This document shows, piece after piece, positions 36,436 to 46,799 of a DNA stretch of 64,000 nt (the first letter of the stretch is position 1; each line of letters opens with the position of its first letter). The stretch is from Neovahlkampfia damariscottae (lineage: Eukaryota > Heterolobosea > Selenaionea > Neovahlkampfiida > Neovahlkampfiidae): assembly GCA_016618085.1 (NCBI GenBank), contig JABLTG010000018.1:62001-126000 (forward strand), read 5' to 3'. Position numbers and translations under genes: made by a program. The notes beneath the pieces were generated by a model. It saw nothing but the letters and a program-made list of their open reading frames with translations. It did not search any database and was not told the DNA's origin.

Positions 36436-37542
36436 GAGTATAACAGAAGAAGAAGACTTCATAAAAGATGTTGAAACTTTTGAAGACTTGAAACTCAGAG
36501 AAAATTTGATGAGAGGAATAGTTTTGGTTTTGAATGCCCATCCAAGATTCAGAAAAAAATAATTCCTTCCATGATCACAAAAAGAGACACCATCGTTATA
36601 GATCATAGTGGTATATAAAAACCTCATCTTTTGTTATTTCTATGCTTCAGAACTTGGATTTAGAACAAGAAGAAGTACAAGGATTAATCATTGTTCCAAC
36701 AAACGAATCAGCTCAAGATACTCAGAAAATGATAAAAGAGATTGGAAAATACATGAATGTGAAGTCAAAAGTTGTGGTTGATGGTGATTTTGTGAATGAA
36801 AAAAACTCAGATTTGCAAAAAGGAGTAGACATTATTTTGTCAACACCAGAAAGATTAGGAGCTTTCATTAAAGAAGGATACGTAGATTTAAGTAGAGTGA
36901 ATATAGTGGTATTTGATGAAGTCAATGAATTAATTGATAAAGGATTCAAAGATCAAATTTGTTTATTGATGGAATTATTACCCCGCAGGAAAACAAATCT
37001 GTTTGTTCTGCTCTACTTTGACAAATGAAGTGACAGATTTCACTGATGAGTATCTCAATCATCCATTTTCTGTTATTATCAAAGACTACACCTTAGATGA
37101 AATGAAGCACTTTTATATTGATGTCCAAAAGGAAGAAAACAAAACTCAAGTTCTATTTGACATTCTTGAAACCTATAAAATTCTTTTCTACATTTACGTC
37201 AATTCAATTGAAAAACTTACGGAATTATCATTGGAATTGATGAATAAAAATATATCAGTTCATACATTGACTCATGAAAAGGATGATGAAGTGAATTTGA
37301 TTTTAAAAAATTTCAAAAATGGAATTTTAATCACAACTGACAAATATTCAAGATATATCAGAGGTATTCATTGCATCTCAGCATTCATAAATTATGATAT
37401 TCCAAAAAACAAACATTATTTCCTTGATCGAATTGGAAAATCTGGCGAATTTGGAAGAAAACGTCACATCATTAATTTTATGACTGTCGAAAATACAAAA
37501 GAGTTGAAAAATTTTGAATTATGTTATCAAATTTCAATCTAA
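36436..37542 (+). pseudogene. Decayed eIF4A-like DEAD-box gene
   Basis: Similarity to eIF4A runs from FEDLKLRENLMRGI to RIGKSGEFGRKR but the reading frame shifts at three places: near 36520, near 36612 in the motif I region, and near 37010 after RRKTNLF. None can be explained by an intron of the usual form. Key motifs are also altered: PTRELA is PTNESA, TPGR is TPER, DEAD is DEVN and HRIGR is DRIGK. Motif I is destroyed. Nearby genes show no comparable frame breaks, so decay is more likely than sequencing error. It sits downstream of the cyclase gene, on the other side from its truncated paralogue at 29901-30554. Confidence 0.7.
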
Positions 37543-38085
37543 GAGATGCCAAACAATTTCGAAGAGTGATGTCAAATTAAATTCTTTTTATTTTTTTTTT
37601 CCAAAGGATATATGTCGTTACGTTGAAGAAACGATCTGTATAGACTGTTTACCTAGTAAATAACGAGTATGTATGCCAAAAAACACACAATTCGATCAGA
37701 CAGATTCGAATTGATTCTCGATGGCAATGTAACTTGGTCGAAAGTGAATTTTTGTTTGTTAAATAATCAGTCGATTGTTCTAAACCATGATAAATCATTG
37801 TGGTTAGAAAAAGAGGCACTACCAACCGACAAAAATTTGGCGAATCATCATCTCACATAATGAGCCAATCCGAATGCAGTTTACTTCATTGAACAAAACA
37901 TCCAATTTTGGAAATTTTAAAGTGCCTCAACTCTTTGAAACACAAAATGTCAAAGATAATACCAGAAGCAATATGCCCAAACAAGAGGAAGTCACAAGAA
38001 CAAAATGTTGTAACGGAAAAACTTTGAATAGTTGTCCAATCAAAATGATTTCGCCCAATTCGAAGCCATAAAATACACCGAACTT
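37543..38085. other. Intergenic interval upstream of sugar transporter
   Basis: No convincing gene. A 63-codon frame at 37669-37860 has atypical codons and no family resemblance. Just before the transporter, CCAATCA at 38036 is followed three bases later by a short upstream ORF (38045-38071, eight codons) that could affect translation if it is in the mRNA. Confidence 0.5.
38036..38042 (+). promoter_or_regulatory. CCAATCA motif before sugar transporter
   Basis: CCAATCA directly before the upstream ORF at 38045, and 44 bp before the assigned ATG. Confidence 0.45.
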
Positions 38086-39831
38086 ATGACGGAAGAACCA
38101 GCAGCAAAACCACTTGGTTTATGTAAAAGAATGATGCAAAAAGTCTATGCTTTGGAATTGAAAATTGTTTCCATAACACCAATCCTTCTGTTTTTGGTAG
38201 TTTTTGTAAATTTATTCAGTGGAGCATTTTTTGGTTTTAATGTTGGTATTACTGGTGTTGCAAAGAAGTCTTTGGTTCATGATTATCCTGAACTTTTGCA
38301 CAATCATACTGCAGGACCTACTTTTCAAGCCATCTTCGGCGCTGCTTATTTTGGTGGTCTTGTATTTGGACCTACTGCTTCACCTGTCATTATACATTAC
38401 TCAGGATACAAATTTACGCTAATGGGCTCTACACTGGTTGGTTTAGTCGGTCAGACCATTTCCTTATTTTCAGCTCATTATTTCATGTTATGCGCAGGTA
38501 GATTTATTATAGGACTTGCAGTTGGTGTAACAATTGTGGCCGGCACTGAATATTCAGGTTCACTAGCCAAAGTTTATCTGCCCACGTTTAAAGGATTTGT
38601 TGGTACAATGTTTCTAGTTGGCGCTTCAACGAATTTATTACTGGCAAATATTTCAGTATTTTTTGAAAAAGTGTATTTCAGTTGGAGATGGATGGTGTTT
38701 GTTGGATTAATACCAAATATTTCATTATTCATATTATCATTAATCATGCCAGAATCACCACTTTGGAGATCAGGAAAGATTGAAAAAACTGCATTAAGTG
38801 TACCTGTACAAATGAAAAGATTATTTTTTGATTGTAAAAATATTGGAAGAATGGTGTTATGTTTTATTTTAGTTTTATCATTTCTATTTGGTGGTGTAAT
38901 TCCAATGATCAATTATTTACCATATACTCTGGATTTAGCTGGAATTGATGATTTTTATATCAGAGCTGCTGCTGCTATTGGAGTTGCTGTTGCTAATATC
39001 ATTACGGCTTTAAGTACATCACTTTTTGTAAATCTTGTTGGAAGAAAATTATTACTTGGATTTGGATATGCAGTTATGTTTTTATCAACAATGTCAATGG
39101 CTTTAGTGATTTATTTTGTACCAGCTCCAACAAGTGGATATGTGGCTATTGGACTTGCAATTACGTTTCTTGTTGGAAATAATGGAGGAATCAATTCAAT
39201 TATCTTTTTCATTTTCAATGAATTATTTGATCCTGAAGTCACAGTTGTTTCATCTGCTTTGATGTTTACTTTATTTAATTTAGTTGAATTTTTTATTGCT
39301 TTTGTTTATCTTCCACTTCAAACTGCATTAACCTTACCAGGTGTTTTATTACTATTTTCATGTAACACTTGTATTTGTGGAATATTTTTGATGCTGTTTT
39401 TACCAGAAACAAAAGGAAAAAGAGAAAAGAAAGTTAAAGGAGAAAAAGGTGAAAAAGTTGATGTTGAAATGAATGATGAATTAGTAGTAGAAAAGAAAGA
39501 ATCAGAACACTTACAAAATGTAATAGAAGAAAAAATTCCAGTTGAAGAAAGTACAACAGAAGCTGAAGTGAACTCAGAAGAAGTAGAAGAAAATTCTGAA
39601 AAAGTTATCCAAGAAGTGAAAATTGAAGAAAATGAACCAAAAATTCCGGTTCCAGGTGAAAATTTGGAAATAGAAGGCATATTAAAAGAAGTACCTAGTT
39701 ATGAAGAGATTAAGATTTCAGAAAATGTTGATGGTACAAAGGAAACAAAACAAAATAAAATTGAAGAAATTAAACAAGCTCCGGTTTCACCAAAGATTGA
39801 AGAACCAAAAGTTTCTGAAGTGGTAGAATAA
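38086..39831 (+). CDS. MFS sugar-porter-like transporter with long charged tail
   Basis: Single exon of about 580 residues with about 12 membrane segments. Sugar-porter features are visible: GFNVGITGVA in TM1, GRFIIGLAVGVTI in TM4, PESPLW after TM6, LVNLVGRKLLLG between TM8 and TM9, and PETKGKREK after TM12. These match the hexose/polyol transporter motifs GRxxxG, PESPR(Y)L and PETKG with partial changes. The C-terminal 130 residues are acidic and Lys/Glu/Val-rich with no membrane segment, probably a cytosolic regulatory or protein-binding tail. The start is the first in-frame ATG; an upstream TTG-initiated extension was rejected. The substrate is unknown. Confidence 0.85.
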   Translation: MTEEPAAKPLGLCKRMMQKVYALELKIVSITPILLFLVVFVNLFSGAFFGFNVGITGVAKKSLVHDYPELLHNHTAGPTFQAIFGAAYFGGLVFGPTASPVIIHYSGYKFTLMGSTLVGLVGQTISLFSAHYFMLCAGRFIIGLAVGVTIVAGTEYSGSLAKVYLPTFKGFVGTMFLVGASTNLLLANISVFFEKVYFSWRWMVFVGLIPNISLFILSLIMPESPLWRSGKIEKTALSVPVQMKRLFFDCKNIGRMVLCFILVLSFLFGGVIPMINYLPYTLDLAGIDDFYIRAAAAIGVAVANIITALSTSLFVNLVGRKLLLGFGYAVMFLSTMSMALVIYFVPAPTSGYVAIGLAITFLVGNNGGINSIIFFIFNELFDPEVTVVSSALMFTLFNLVEFFIAFVYLPLQTALTLPGVLLLFSCNTCICGIFLMLFLPETKGKREKKVKGEKGEKVDVEMNDELVVEKKESEHLQNVIEEKIPVEESTTEAEVNSEEVEENSEKVIQEVKIEENEPKIPVPGENLEIEGILKEVPSYEEIKISENVDGTKETKQNKIEEIKQAPVSPKIEEPKVSEVVE

Positions 39832-40015
39832 ACGTTTAATCGAGAAACAAGAATTAGATTCAACTTTGTATCGTAGAAATTTTCATCTTTAGCACCTTTT
39901 TAAGAAGGTATTTTCAAAATTAAATTCAAATTTCCTAATCCAGCTTAATCGTTCAAAACCAATTAAACTACGATCGTTCTTTGATCAACTTTATTCACCA
40001 AAAAATCAACCACAG

Positions 40016-40333
40016 ATGCAAGTACAACAACCATTGAACATTTTCGGAGTTAATCAAACAAATATTAAATTTTCCGGACCTTCAAGGAAAAAACTACCTG
40101 CTTCACCTCTGTTTGATGAAAAAATGGATAAACTCGGACTTGTACTTTTAATTTTGATGCTTTTATTTATTGTTGGAACAATTGTACATGTAATATCTAC
40201 ATTTAGCTTCGTTCAAGAGGCCAATTTGGATATGGATGACAAAATAATGACGACTTTTTCTATCATCATTTCTTTGGTTTTCAGCTCCAGCATTTTGATT
40301 ATAAGCAAGAATTTCACTAATTATGAATTGTAG
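40016..40333 (+). CDS. Small two-pass membrane protein, tandem copy 1
   Basis: 105 residues with a basic, Pro/Gln-containing N-terminus and two hydrophobic segments (LGLVLLILMLLFIVGTIVHV and FSIIISLVFSSSILIISK) separated by an acidic loop. It aligns along its length with the next gene (KMD before TM1 and SxxLVFSSS against LSFVLSSAIY), so the two are tandem paralogues about 190 bp apart. I recognise no family. Confidence 0.65.
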   Translation: MQVQQPLNIFGVNQTNIKFSGPSRKKLPASPLFDEKMDKLGLVLLILMLLFIVGTIVHVISTFSFVQEANLDMDDKIMTTFSIIISLVFSSSILIISKNFTNYEL

Positions 40334-40526
40334 AATAAAAATTTCATATAAACTAGACTGTTTTGGTTGAAATTCCTCATCAATCAAACAACTCTTAATA
40401 TCCCTTTTTCGGAAAGTTAAATTTCCTAAATTAAAATTCCTTTCCTAATTTGTTTTATTTAATCTCCTCCACCAATCATAAATTCGCTACAGATTCGAAG
40501 CTTAAAAAATCACACACACAACACAC

Positions 40527-40853
40527 ATGACTATCCTTCAACAAACACAAGCAGAAAGAGTAAAGAATCTCCAAAGAAACATCAGAAAAACATCAGATCC
40601 AGCTGTTCTGAAAGCTAACCTCTTGAAAGAGAATGAATTTGTAAATAAAATGGATTACATAGCAATGCTCATCGTCTGCTCATTATCACTCTTTATTTTA
40701 GTAACTACACTCACTGGAATTAACGCACTGTCATATATCACAAGTCCACAAGACGATGCAGCTGTTTTGACTTCACTTGGAATCGGTTTATCTTTTGTTT
40801 TAAGTTCAGCAATATATTTGATGAATAAATTTGGAATCAAGTTTGAAAACTAA
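40527..40853 (+). CDS. Small two-pass membrane protein, tandem copy 2
   Basis: 108 residues, paralogue of the gene at 40016. It has a hydrophilic N-terminus (TQAERVKNLQRNIRK), KMD directly before TM1 (YIAMLIVCSLSLFILVTTL), an acidic loop SPQDDAAV and TM2 (LGIGLSFVLSSAIYLM). The shared layout, neighbouring position and same strand support a real duplicated gene. Function is unknown. Confidence 0.65.
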   Translation: MTILQQTQAERVKNLQRNIRKTSDPAVLKANLLKENEFVNKMDYIAMLIVCSLSLFILVTTLTGINALSYITSPQDDAAVLTSLGIGLSFVLSSAIYLMNKFGIKFEN

Positions 40854-41017
40854 CCTAAGCTATAATAAAAATTAACTTGTATTTCACAAAAAAATTATTT
40901 TTTTTGCGCGAAAAATTTTGGAAGTTGATTAGAAGATAAAAAATATCCATTTTGGGATGGTCTTTTCGAACCTTCGAAATTACAAAAAAAACCTTTGGAT
41001 TTTGAAAAATATAAATT

Positions 41018-41371
41018 TTAATGATCAATGTTAATGATTTTTAACTCTTCAGTGAATCTGTAAAACATTTCTTTCTTATTTTCAAGTTTTTTTTCTTTTG
41101 ATTCATTCTCATCTCCAAAAAATGCAAAAACAGAAATTGAACCATCTTTAAATTCTTTAAACTCTAGTATCTCACCATAGAAATTTGGATTTAGTTCAAA
41201 CATTCTTGAAAATTTAATGGTTGCATTTTTCAAACCTTTCCAATTTCTTTCTGCTTCTTTGAAAGTAACTGAGACTTCAGAATCAAGAAATTTTAAAGTT
41301 TCTTCAAGATTTCCTTTGTTCATTGCGTCATAATACATTTTCAAAATTGTTTCTTTCATGTTTTTCATCAT
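41018..41371 (-). CDS. NTF2/SnoaL-like fold protein
   Basis: 117 residues, single exon. The N-terminal helix pattern MKETILKMYYDAMNKGNLEE followed by TLKFLDSEVSVTFKEAERNW and a strand-rich C-terminal half is typical of the SnoaL/NTF2-like cone fold (DUF4440-type), used for small-molecule binding or isomerase activity. No catalytic residues can be assigned. It is divergent from the NSUN5-like gene; the shared 50-bp spacer contains CCAAT. Confidence 0.6.
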   Translation of the reverse strand: MMKNMKETILKMYYDAMNKGNLEETLKFLDSEVSVTFKEAERNWKGLKNATIKFSRMFELNPNFYGEILEFKEFKDGSISVFAFFGDENESKEKKLENKKEMFYRFTEELKIINIDH

Positions 41372-41422
41372 CCAATAGAATCGATTTTTACCTGCAAATT
41401 GAAAAAGTTAGAAAAAGTTAAA

Positions 41423-42820
41423 ATGTCTGCAGGTCAATTGATTCAATTATACAAAGAAGTTGCCAAAAATCTTGATTCAATTAAAAAGAAAAAAGGAACA
41501 ATAACTTCACTTTCTCTTGAAAGAAATAAAAAACAAAAATCTGCAAATTTTGCTTTGACCACAGAAACTTTGAAATGTAAAAAAAAAATACTCAATCTTA
41601 CAATTTTTTTAGATGAGACAATAATTGATCAAATGATTTTAGAATCCAAATTTTTTAAACAAAATCCAAAATTCAAATCACAAAAGTCTTTGGTTCAAGT
41701 CTCCATTTATGACTTATTTTTTGGAAAAAAAGATTCAAAAGATATTTTAAAACTTTATGATAATATTAAACATCCATTATATTCAGTTTTAAAATCATAT
41801 TACAGTGAATTGAATTCATGTCTAGTTATGATAAAAATTGAAAAAAAAGTTTCAAAAAATGAAGAATTAATACCACAAACAAATCAACAAAATGAGAAAA
41901 TATTACCAAGATATATTCGTGTAAATTTGAAAAATTCATCACAAAAAGAAGTCATTTCTATACTTGAATCAGAAGGTTTTGAACAAAGCAATGAAATTGA
42001 TGTTGATAAAAAATTTATAATTATTGATGAACACATTCCGAACTTATTGATCATTCCTGGGGATTTTAAATTATTTGATCATCCTTTAGTAACACAAGGT
42101 AAAGTTGTGATACAAGATAAAGCATCATGTTTTCCTTCATTTGCTTTAATGGATACATTAAAATCATTAAATGTTCAAGGAGATTTGATTGATGCATGCG
42201 CTGCTCCTGGTAATAAAACAAGTCATATAGCTGATTTAAATTCTAAGAAACATAAAGTTTTTGCATTTGATAAAAATCAAAGAAGATTAGGAACTTTAAG
42301 AAATTTGATTAAAAAATGCAATTTAAAAGTTGATTCAAAAAATGAAGATTTTCTAACTATTGATCCAAGTAAATATCCAAATGTTGTTGGAATTATAGTT
42401 GATCCAAGTTGTTCTGGATCTGGAATTCATCAAGAAAAAACAAAAGAATCAGAGTTAAAAGAGAGATTGAAGAAATTAAGTTCAATTCAAACAAGATTAG
42501 TTGAACATGCATTCAAATTTCCAAATGTAAAAGTTGTTGTTTATTCAACTTGTTCAGTTTATAATGAAGAAAATGAACAAGTTGTGATGAATCTTTTAAG
42601 TGCAAATGAATCATTCAAATTACGTGAAAATGTTTTATCAAATTGGAAGACAAGAGGAAAAGAAGATGAGTTTCCAAATCTTGGAAAATTTTGTTTAAGG
42701 GCATATCCAGAAGAGGATTTAACAAGAAATGGTTTTTTTGTTGCTGTTTTTGAAAAAACGAAAAAAAGAAAAAATCAAGATGAATTGTCAGAAGTTGAAA
42801 CAAAAAAAAAGAAAAAATAA
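41423..42820 (+). CDS. NSUN5/Rcm1-like rRNA cytosine-C5 methyltransferase
   Basis: Single exon of about 465 residues from the ATG at 41423. The NOL1/NOP2/Sun core is clear: VIQDKASCFPSFAL, DACAAPGNKTSHIA (SAM binding), VFAFDKNQRRL, VDPSCSGSGIH with the release Cys and VVYSTCSVYNEENEQVV with the nucleophilic Cys. The order and the N-terminal region (SAGQLIQLYKEVAKNL) match NSUN5/Rcm1, which methylates a cytosine in large-subunit rRNA. The Lys-rich tail suggests nucleolar localisation. No introns are visible. Confidence 0.92.
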   Translation: MSAGQLIQLYKEVAKNLDSIKKKKGTITSLSLERNKKQKSANFALTTETLKCKKKILNLTIFLDETIIDQMILESKFFKQNPKFKSQKSLVQVSIYDLFFGKKDSKDILKLYDNIKHPLYSVLKSYYSELNSCLVMIKIEKKVSKNEELIPQTNQQNEKILPRYIRVNLKNSSQKEVISILESEGFEQSNEIDVDKKFIIIDEHIPNLLIIPGDFKLFDHPLVTQGKVVIQDKASCFPSFALMDTLKSLNVQGDLIDACAAPGNKTSHIADLNSKKHKVFAFDKNQRRLGTLRNLIKKCNLKVDSKNEDFLTIDPSKYPNVVGIIVDPSCSGSGIHQEKTKESELKERLKKLSSIQTRLVEHAFKFPNVKVVVYSTCSVYNEENEQVVMNLLSANESFKLRENVLSNWKTRGKEDEFPNLGKFCLRAYPEEDLTRNGFFVAVFEKTKKRKNQDELSEVETKKKKK

Positions 42821-42857
42821 AAAATAAAAAATAATTTTTAAAGATAGTGCAAAGAAA

Positions 42858-43459
42858 ACTATGAATGTCGATTTTCAACCAATATCATTCCAATTCATTT
42901 TCACTCCAAAAATGGATGAAGAACAACTGTCGTCTTTTACATCAAAAAACTGAAAGATTAAAGAAAGTCCCAAAATCAAACTTTATAAAGAAAATCACCA
43001 AACTATACCAAAATGGATCTCACCAAAAGAATTTCAAAGTTTGACAAAGTTATCTACTGCTCTTTCAAAATGAAAAATTATCAAAACAAGTATTCTCACA
43101 AAAATGTTCAGTTCTCAATTTGTCCAGAAACATGCAACTTTCGAGTATCACAAAGACTTGAAAGATATGAATTATGAAAGTGAAATAACGAAATATGATG
43201 CTACAAAACAAGTATATAAATAAAAACACCACCTTCTTCATCTGGAGACACAACAAATGAAATAGATAATTTTGTTGATGGATTGCAAGAAATTGATTCA
43301 ATAAATTCTGAATCTAATGTTCTCTGTGATACATCAAAAGAAGTTTTAAATGATATATTCATTAATTTTGATGAAATAAATTCAACAACACTCTGTTGTC
43401 ATCAACCTTCAAAAATACCAAAACAAATAGGAAAAGATTTCGAGGAAAAATTGAATTAA
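42858..43459 (+). other. Probable protein-coding locus of unresolved structure
   Basis: Coding-like sequence without one consistent gene model. A good start is ATGTCG near 42870 (MSIFNQYHSNSFSLQKW, then KKVPKSNFIKKITKLYQNG). A second open block encodes HATFEYHKDLKDMNYESEI. A last exon ends at TAA 43457-43459 with NEIDNFVDGLQEIDSINSES. Introns with ordinary ends join some blocks but never all in phase. It may be a small intron-rich gene that I mis-spliced, or a decaying one. I recognise no family. Confidence 0.4.
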
Positions 43460-43496
43460 AATACTCAATTTCTGTTCACATTGTAAAATAAAATTT

Positions 43497-44452
43497 TTAT
43501 TCAGATTCTTGTGGAAAGAAGACTGATATTGTATTTTGATAAATTTGTTTTCCTAATTCTTCAATATTTTCTTCACGGCAATTTGAAATAACTTCAAGAA
43601 CATTAATCAATGCATTTGGTTCATTTCTTCCTTTTACTCTCAAATTTTTCTCAAATTTCTTCGGATCTTTCTCTTTTTCTAATTTAGTTTTGACCAATGA
43701 GGAGCTAGCATGTGAAGGTCTTATTTGACAATATGGACAATCAGTTTCAATCATTAGTTTTTCTTTTGGAATTAAAGACATGACATTTAAGTTTTCTTCT
43801 GTTTTTAAGCTACATCCATTGATTCCAATGAATAAATTATCAAATTCTAAAATTGCTTTTAAATCATTTTCTGAACCATCAAATGAATGAACAACACCTT
43901 TTGAAAATTTGTTTTTGTTTTGTTTTAATATTGAAACTAAATCTAAAGTTGAATTTCTATTATGCAAAAACAATGGTAGTTTAGTTTGATTCGCTAATTC
44001 AAATTGAAGATCAAAATACTTCAACTGTGTTTCTTTTTCACAAAATTGAAGACGGTCATAATCTAAACCTATTTCTCCAATAGCTACTACTTTTTTATTT
44101 TTCATTCCAATTTCGCATTGTTTTAGTAATTTACTTAAATGTTCTTTTGGATTTTCTTTAAATTCATCACAACGAGTTGGATGAACTCCTACAGTAGTAT
44201 ATAAATTTTCTGTATTATTTTTAAAAAATAATGACTTATATTACCATATTTTTCTGTCAATTCAAGTGAATTTTTTGACTCTTCTAAAGATCCAGCAGTA
44301 ACAATAATTTTTTGTACACCTCGAGAAAAAGACCTTTTTAGCATTAAATCAAAGTCAGAATCATGATATTTCTTTTCTCTATATACTCCTTGAAACATTG
44401 GATCCGTTAAATTTGCTCCAATATCAATCAGTTTATGAGATACATTCTTCAT
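43497..44452 (-). CDS. TatD-family DNase (TATDN1 type)
   Basis: Two exons; a 34-nt intron (about 44211-44245) joins LTEKYE to NLYTTVGVHPTRCDEF. Metal-dependent 3'-5' exonuclease linked to DNA turnover and repair. Family motifs in order are DIGANLTDPMFQGVYR, VGVHPTRCDEF, VVAIGEIGLDYDRLQF, PLFLHNRNS, VVHSFDG, GINGCSLK, LMIETDCPYC, RNEPNAL. Note that TATDN proteins carry IGxNLTD in place of the HxH of bacterial TatD; the catalytic Glu (GEIGLD) and Asp (ETD) are present. Length matches animal TATDN1 closely. Confidence 0.92.
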
Positions 44453-44501
44453 CTTTTATTGTGTGGAAAATTGCAACGATTTTAATTGGACAAATAGTTT
44501 T

Positions 44502-45002
44502 TTATTCATATTCATATTCTAAGGATCTAGTAGCATATGACTCTCCTCCAGTTTGGTACCCAGGAGCTCCACAAGTTCCTCCTCTTAAATGATTTCTCAA
44601 AGTAACTCCATAGTCATATGTGGCTTCATTTCCCAATAACGGTTTAACTAAAGATTGACATGAGCATTGTTGAGCACTTAATCCTTCACAAAGTGATCTG
44701 TGATAAAATTAGAATCGAAAATGAACTAGTTACTTCAAAAAGAAAAAAACTGAGTGAGGTACAGATACTTCATGAACTAATACTTGACAATCAGGTTCAT
44801 TACAAACGCTACAAGCTAATGTGGTATCTACATTTTTGAGAATAGCTCTTAAAGATAAAGAGTTTTGTTGTTCTGGGAGTTGTGTGTTTGTAACTGGAAG
44901 TGAAATCAAAGTTGAACCTGAACAACTACCACTCGTTGTTGAAACAACAATTTTGAAGAGACAAATTGCAAAGACAAACAGAAAGACAATAACTTTGGTC
45001 AT
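44502..45002 (-). CDS. Secreted Cys-rich protein, unknown
   Basis: Two exons with an intron of about 38 nt (GTAACT...CACAG). The signal peptide is VIVFLFVFAICLFKIVVS. The mature protein of about 125 residues has nine or so Cys, including LACSVCNEPDC, LCEGLSAQQCSC and GGTCGAPGYQTGG. It ends in an acidic Tyr-rich tail. There is no membrane anchor, so it is probably secreted with disulfides. No known domain is recognised. Its 5' side shows several ATTGG motifs facing the divergent transporter gene. Confidence 0.7.
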
Positions 45003-45117
45003 TATTTCCTATTGGTCAAAATTATATTGATTGGACGTTTTATTGGGTGATGATTGCTATAGTTTTTTTTTTCAAAGAAACAATTTTCCTCAAAATTGGT
45101 GTCAAATTAGGTTTGGA

Positions 45118-45124
45118 CCAATCA
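45118..45124 (+). promoter_or_regulatory. CCAATCA motif before NFD4-like transporter
   Basis: CCAATCA 39 bp upstream of the ATG at 45163. Confidence 0.5.
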
Positions 45125-45162
45125 TCTACTTTTAGTTCTCCCAAAACCAAAAAATTACAAAG

Positions 45163-46619
45163 ATGGAGGCTTTCCAAAAAAGTTACAAATTAATTTTCGA
45201 AAACCGTTTTATTGGACTCTTCACATCATCCATAATGATGCTTACAGCAGGAACTGTTTATATTTTTCCTGTCATTTCTGTTGATTTAAGAAATATACTT
45301 GGTTTTAGTTTAGTTGAAGCAAATGTCTTATTTTCTCTTTCACTTTTTGGAGCGTAAATTAAAAAAAAATATTAAAAAAAACAATTTTAGATTCGTTGGA
45401 ATACCCACTGGAATCTTTTATGATTATTTTGGAACAAGATTCACTTGTTTGTTGGTAAACCAAAAAAAACAAAGAAATTGACAACACAAGGCAGGTGTTC
45501 TTACTTTCATGTCTTACACATTAATTCAACTCACTGTTCGTGGTTACTTGTATCATCATCCTGCTCTTTTTGCATTCTATTATTTAATGGTTGGATTTGG
45601 AAGTGCTGCTCAAAATATTGTTGGAACAGGTACTAATAGCAAGAATTTTTCACCTCAGAGGAAAGGATTGGTTCTTGCCATTGTTTTATTATTCTTTGGA
45701 TTAAGTGGAGCTGTTTTGTCACCAATTTACAATTTATTTGAAGGACCTTCAAAACTTGCGAATTATTATACATTTTTCAGTATCATTGGATTGACATTAT
45801 CTTTAATTAATGCTATATTTCACACTGAAGTAAATTGGAAAGAAACAGACGAATCAAAAGTGTCTGCTGAGCAAGAAAGCATAAATTCCGAGCAATCAGA
45901 TACACATGCAACTTTTGACAAAATTTTAGATGAGAAGATACCTGATACTTCAACATTCGGTATGTTTTTGACTTTGAGATTCTATCTCATTGTTTTAACA
46001 TGGGGTATAGCATCAGGATCTGGTTTAATGTTTATCAATAACTTGGGAGAAATAATAGTTTCTGTAAATGGTCCAGAAGGAGCTGCTACTTATATGGTTC
46101 CTTTGGCATTGCTAGGAAATTGCACTGGAAGAATATTTGGTGGTATAACCATTGATTTCTTTGGAAAATGGATCACTCGACCTTATTTCATGTTATTTTG
46201 TTGTTTAGGAGCATCATTAACATCTTTATTCAGTGCATTTGCAAATTTTGAAATGCTGTTTTTTTGCACAATTCTTCAAGGCTTTTTCTTGGGACTTTCC
46301 ATGTTAGTTGGAGTTGCTTTACCAATGGATATGTTTGGTCCAAGTAATTCAAATACTTTTTCTAACATTTGAAGCTTATTATGGCACGAATTATACCAGT
46401 TGTTTGGTGGGTCCAGCTGCTGCAAATTTTCTATTTTCAACTATCAAATTTAGTTTAATTTATAATTCAAATATTTTACCAGGTGATTTTAAATGTTATT
46501 CAGGACACACTTGCTTCATGTGGAGTTTTATTGTGGTTTCAATTCTCTGTCTTTTTGGAGCAATTCTATCATTAATTATGGCTTTGACAACAAAACGTCA
46601 CTACAAAACCCAAAATTAA
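45163..46619 (+). CDS. MFS transporter, NFD4/monocarboxylate-like
   Basis: Four exons with introns of 28-40 nt (near 45355-45390, 45455-45492, 46345-46374). About 450 residues with around 12 membrane segments: AGTVYIFPVISVDLRNILGF in the first pair is typical of the nodulin-like (NFD4) and oxalate/formate-type MFS groups, followed by FVGIPTGIFYDYFGTR (GxxxDxxGxR between TM2 and TM3) and LGNCTGRIFGGITIDFFGKW after the central loop. The central cytosolic loop is acidic and Ser-rich. The substrate is unknown; a small organic acid is a reasonable guess. CCAATCA is at 45118. Confidence 0.8.
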
Positions 46620-46799
46620 ACCAACCATACAACAATTTTATTTATTTACAACTACTTTGAACAAAGTACATCTTTTCTGTGATTTAGGTTGGTCCAACGA
46701 AAATATTTTTAAGTGATATTTGTATGGACCACAGAATTAATTCTGGGTCGGAGAATTAGTTTTATACAAATATAATCAAAATGACTCAAAATACAAATT

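Noticed and set aside
37669-37860. A 63-codon frame upstream of the sugar transporter
   Set aside because: Codon use differs from neighbouring genes, and there is no promoter motif or family resemblance.
42858-43459. In-frame TGA codons as a second selenoprotein
   Set aside because: The TGAs are not in a Cys-like context, no family match was seen and no SECIS-like hairpin was found.
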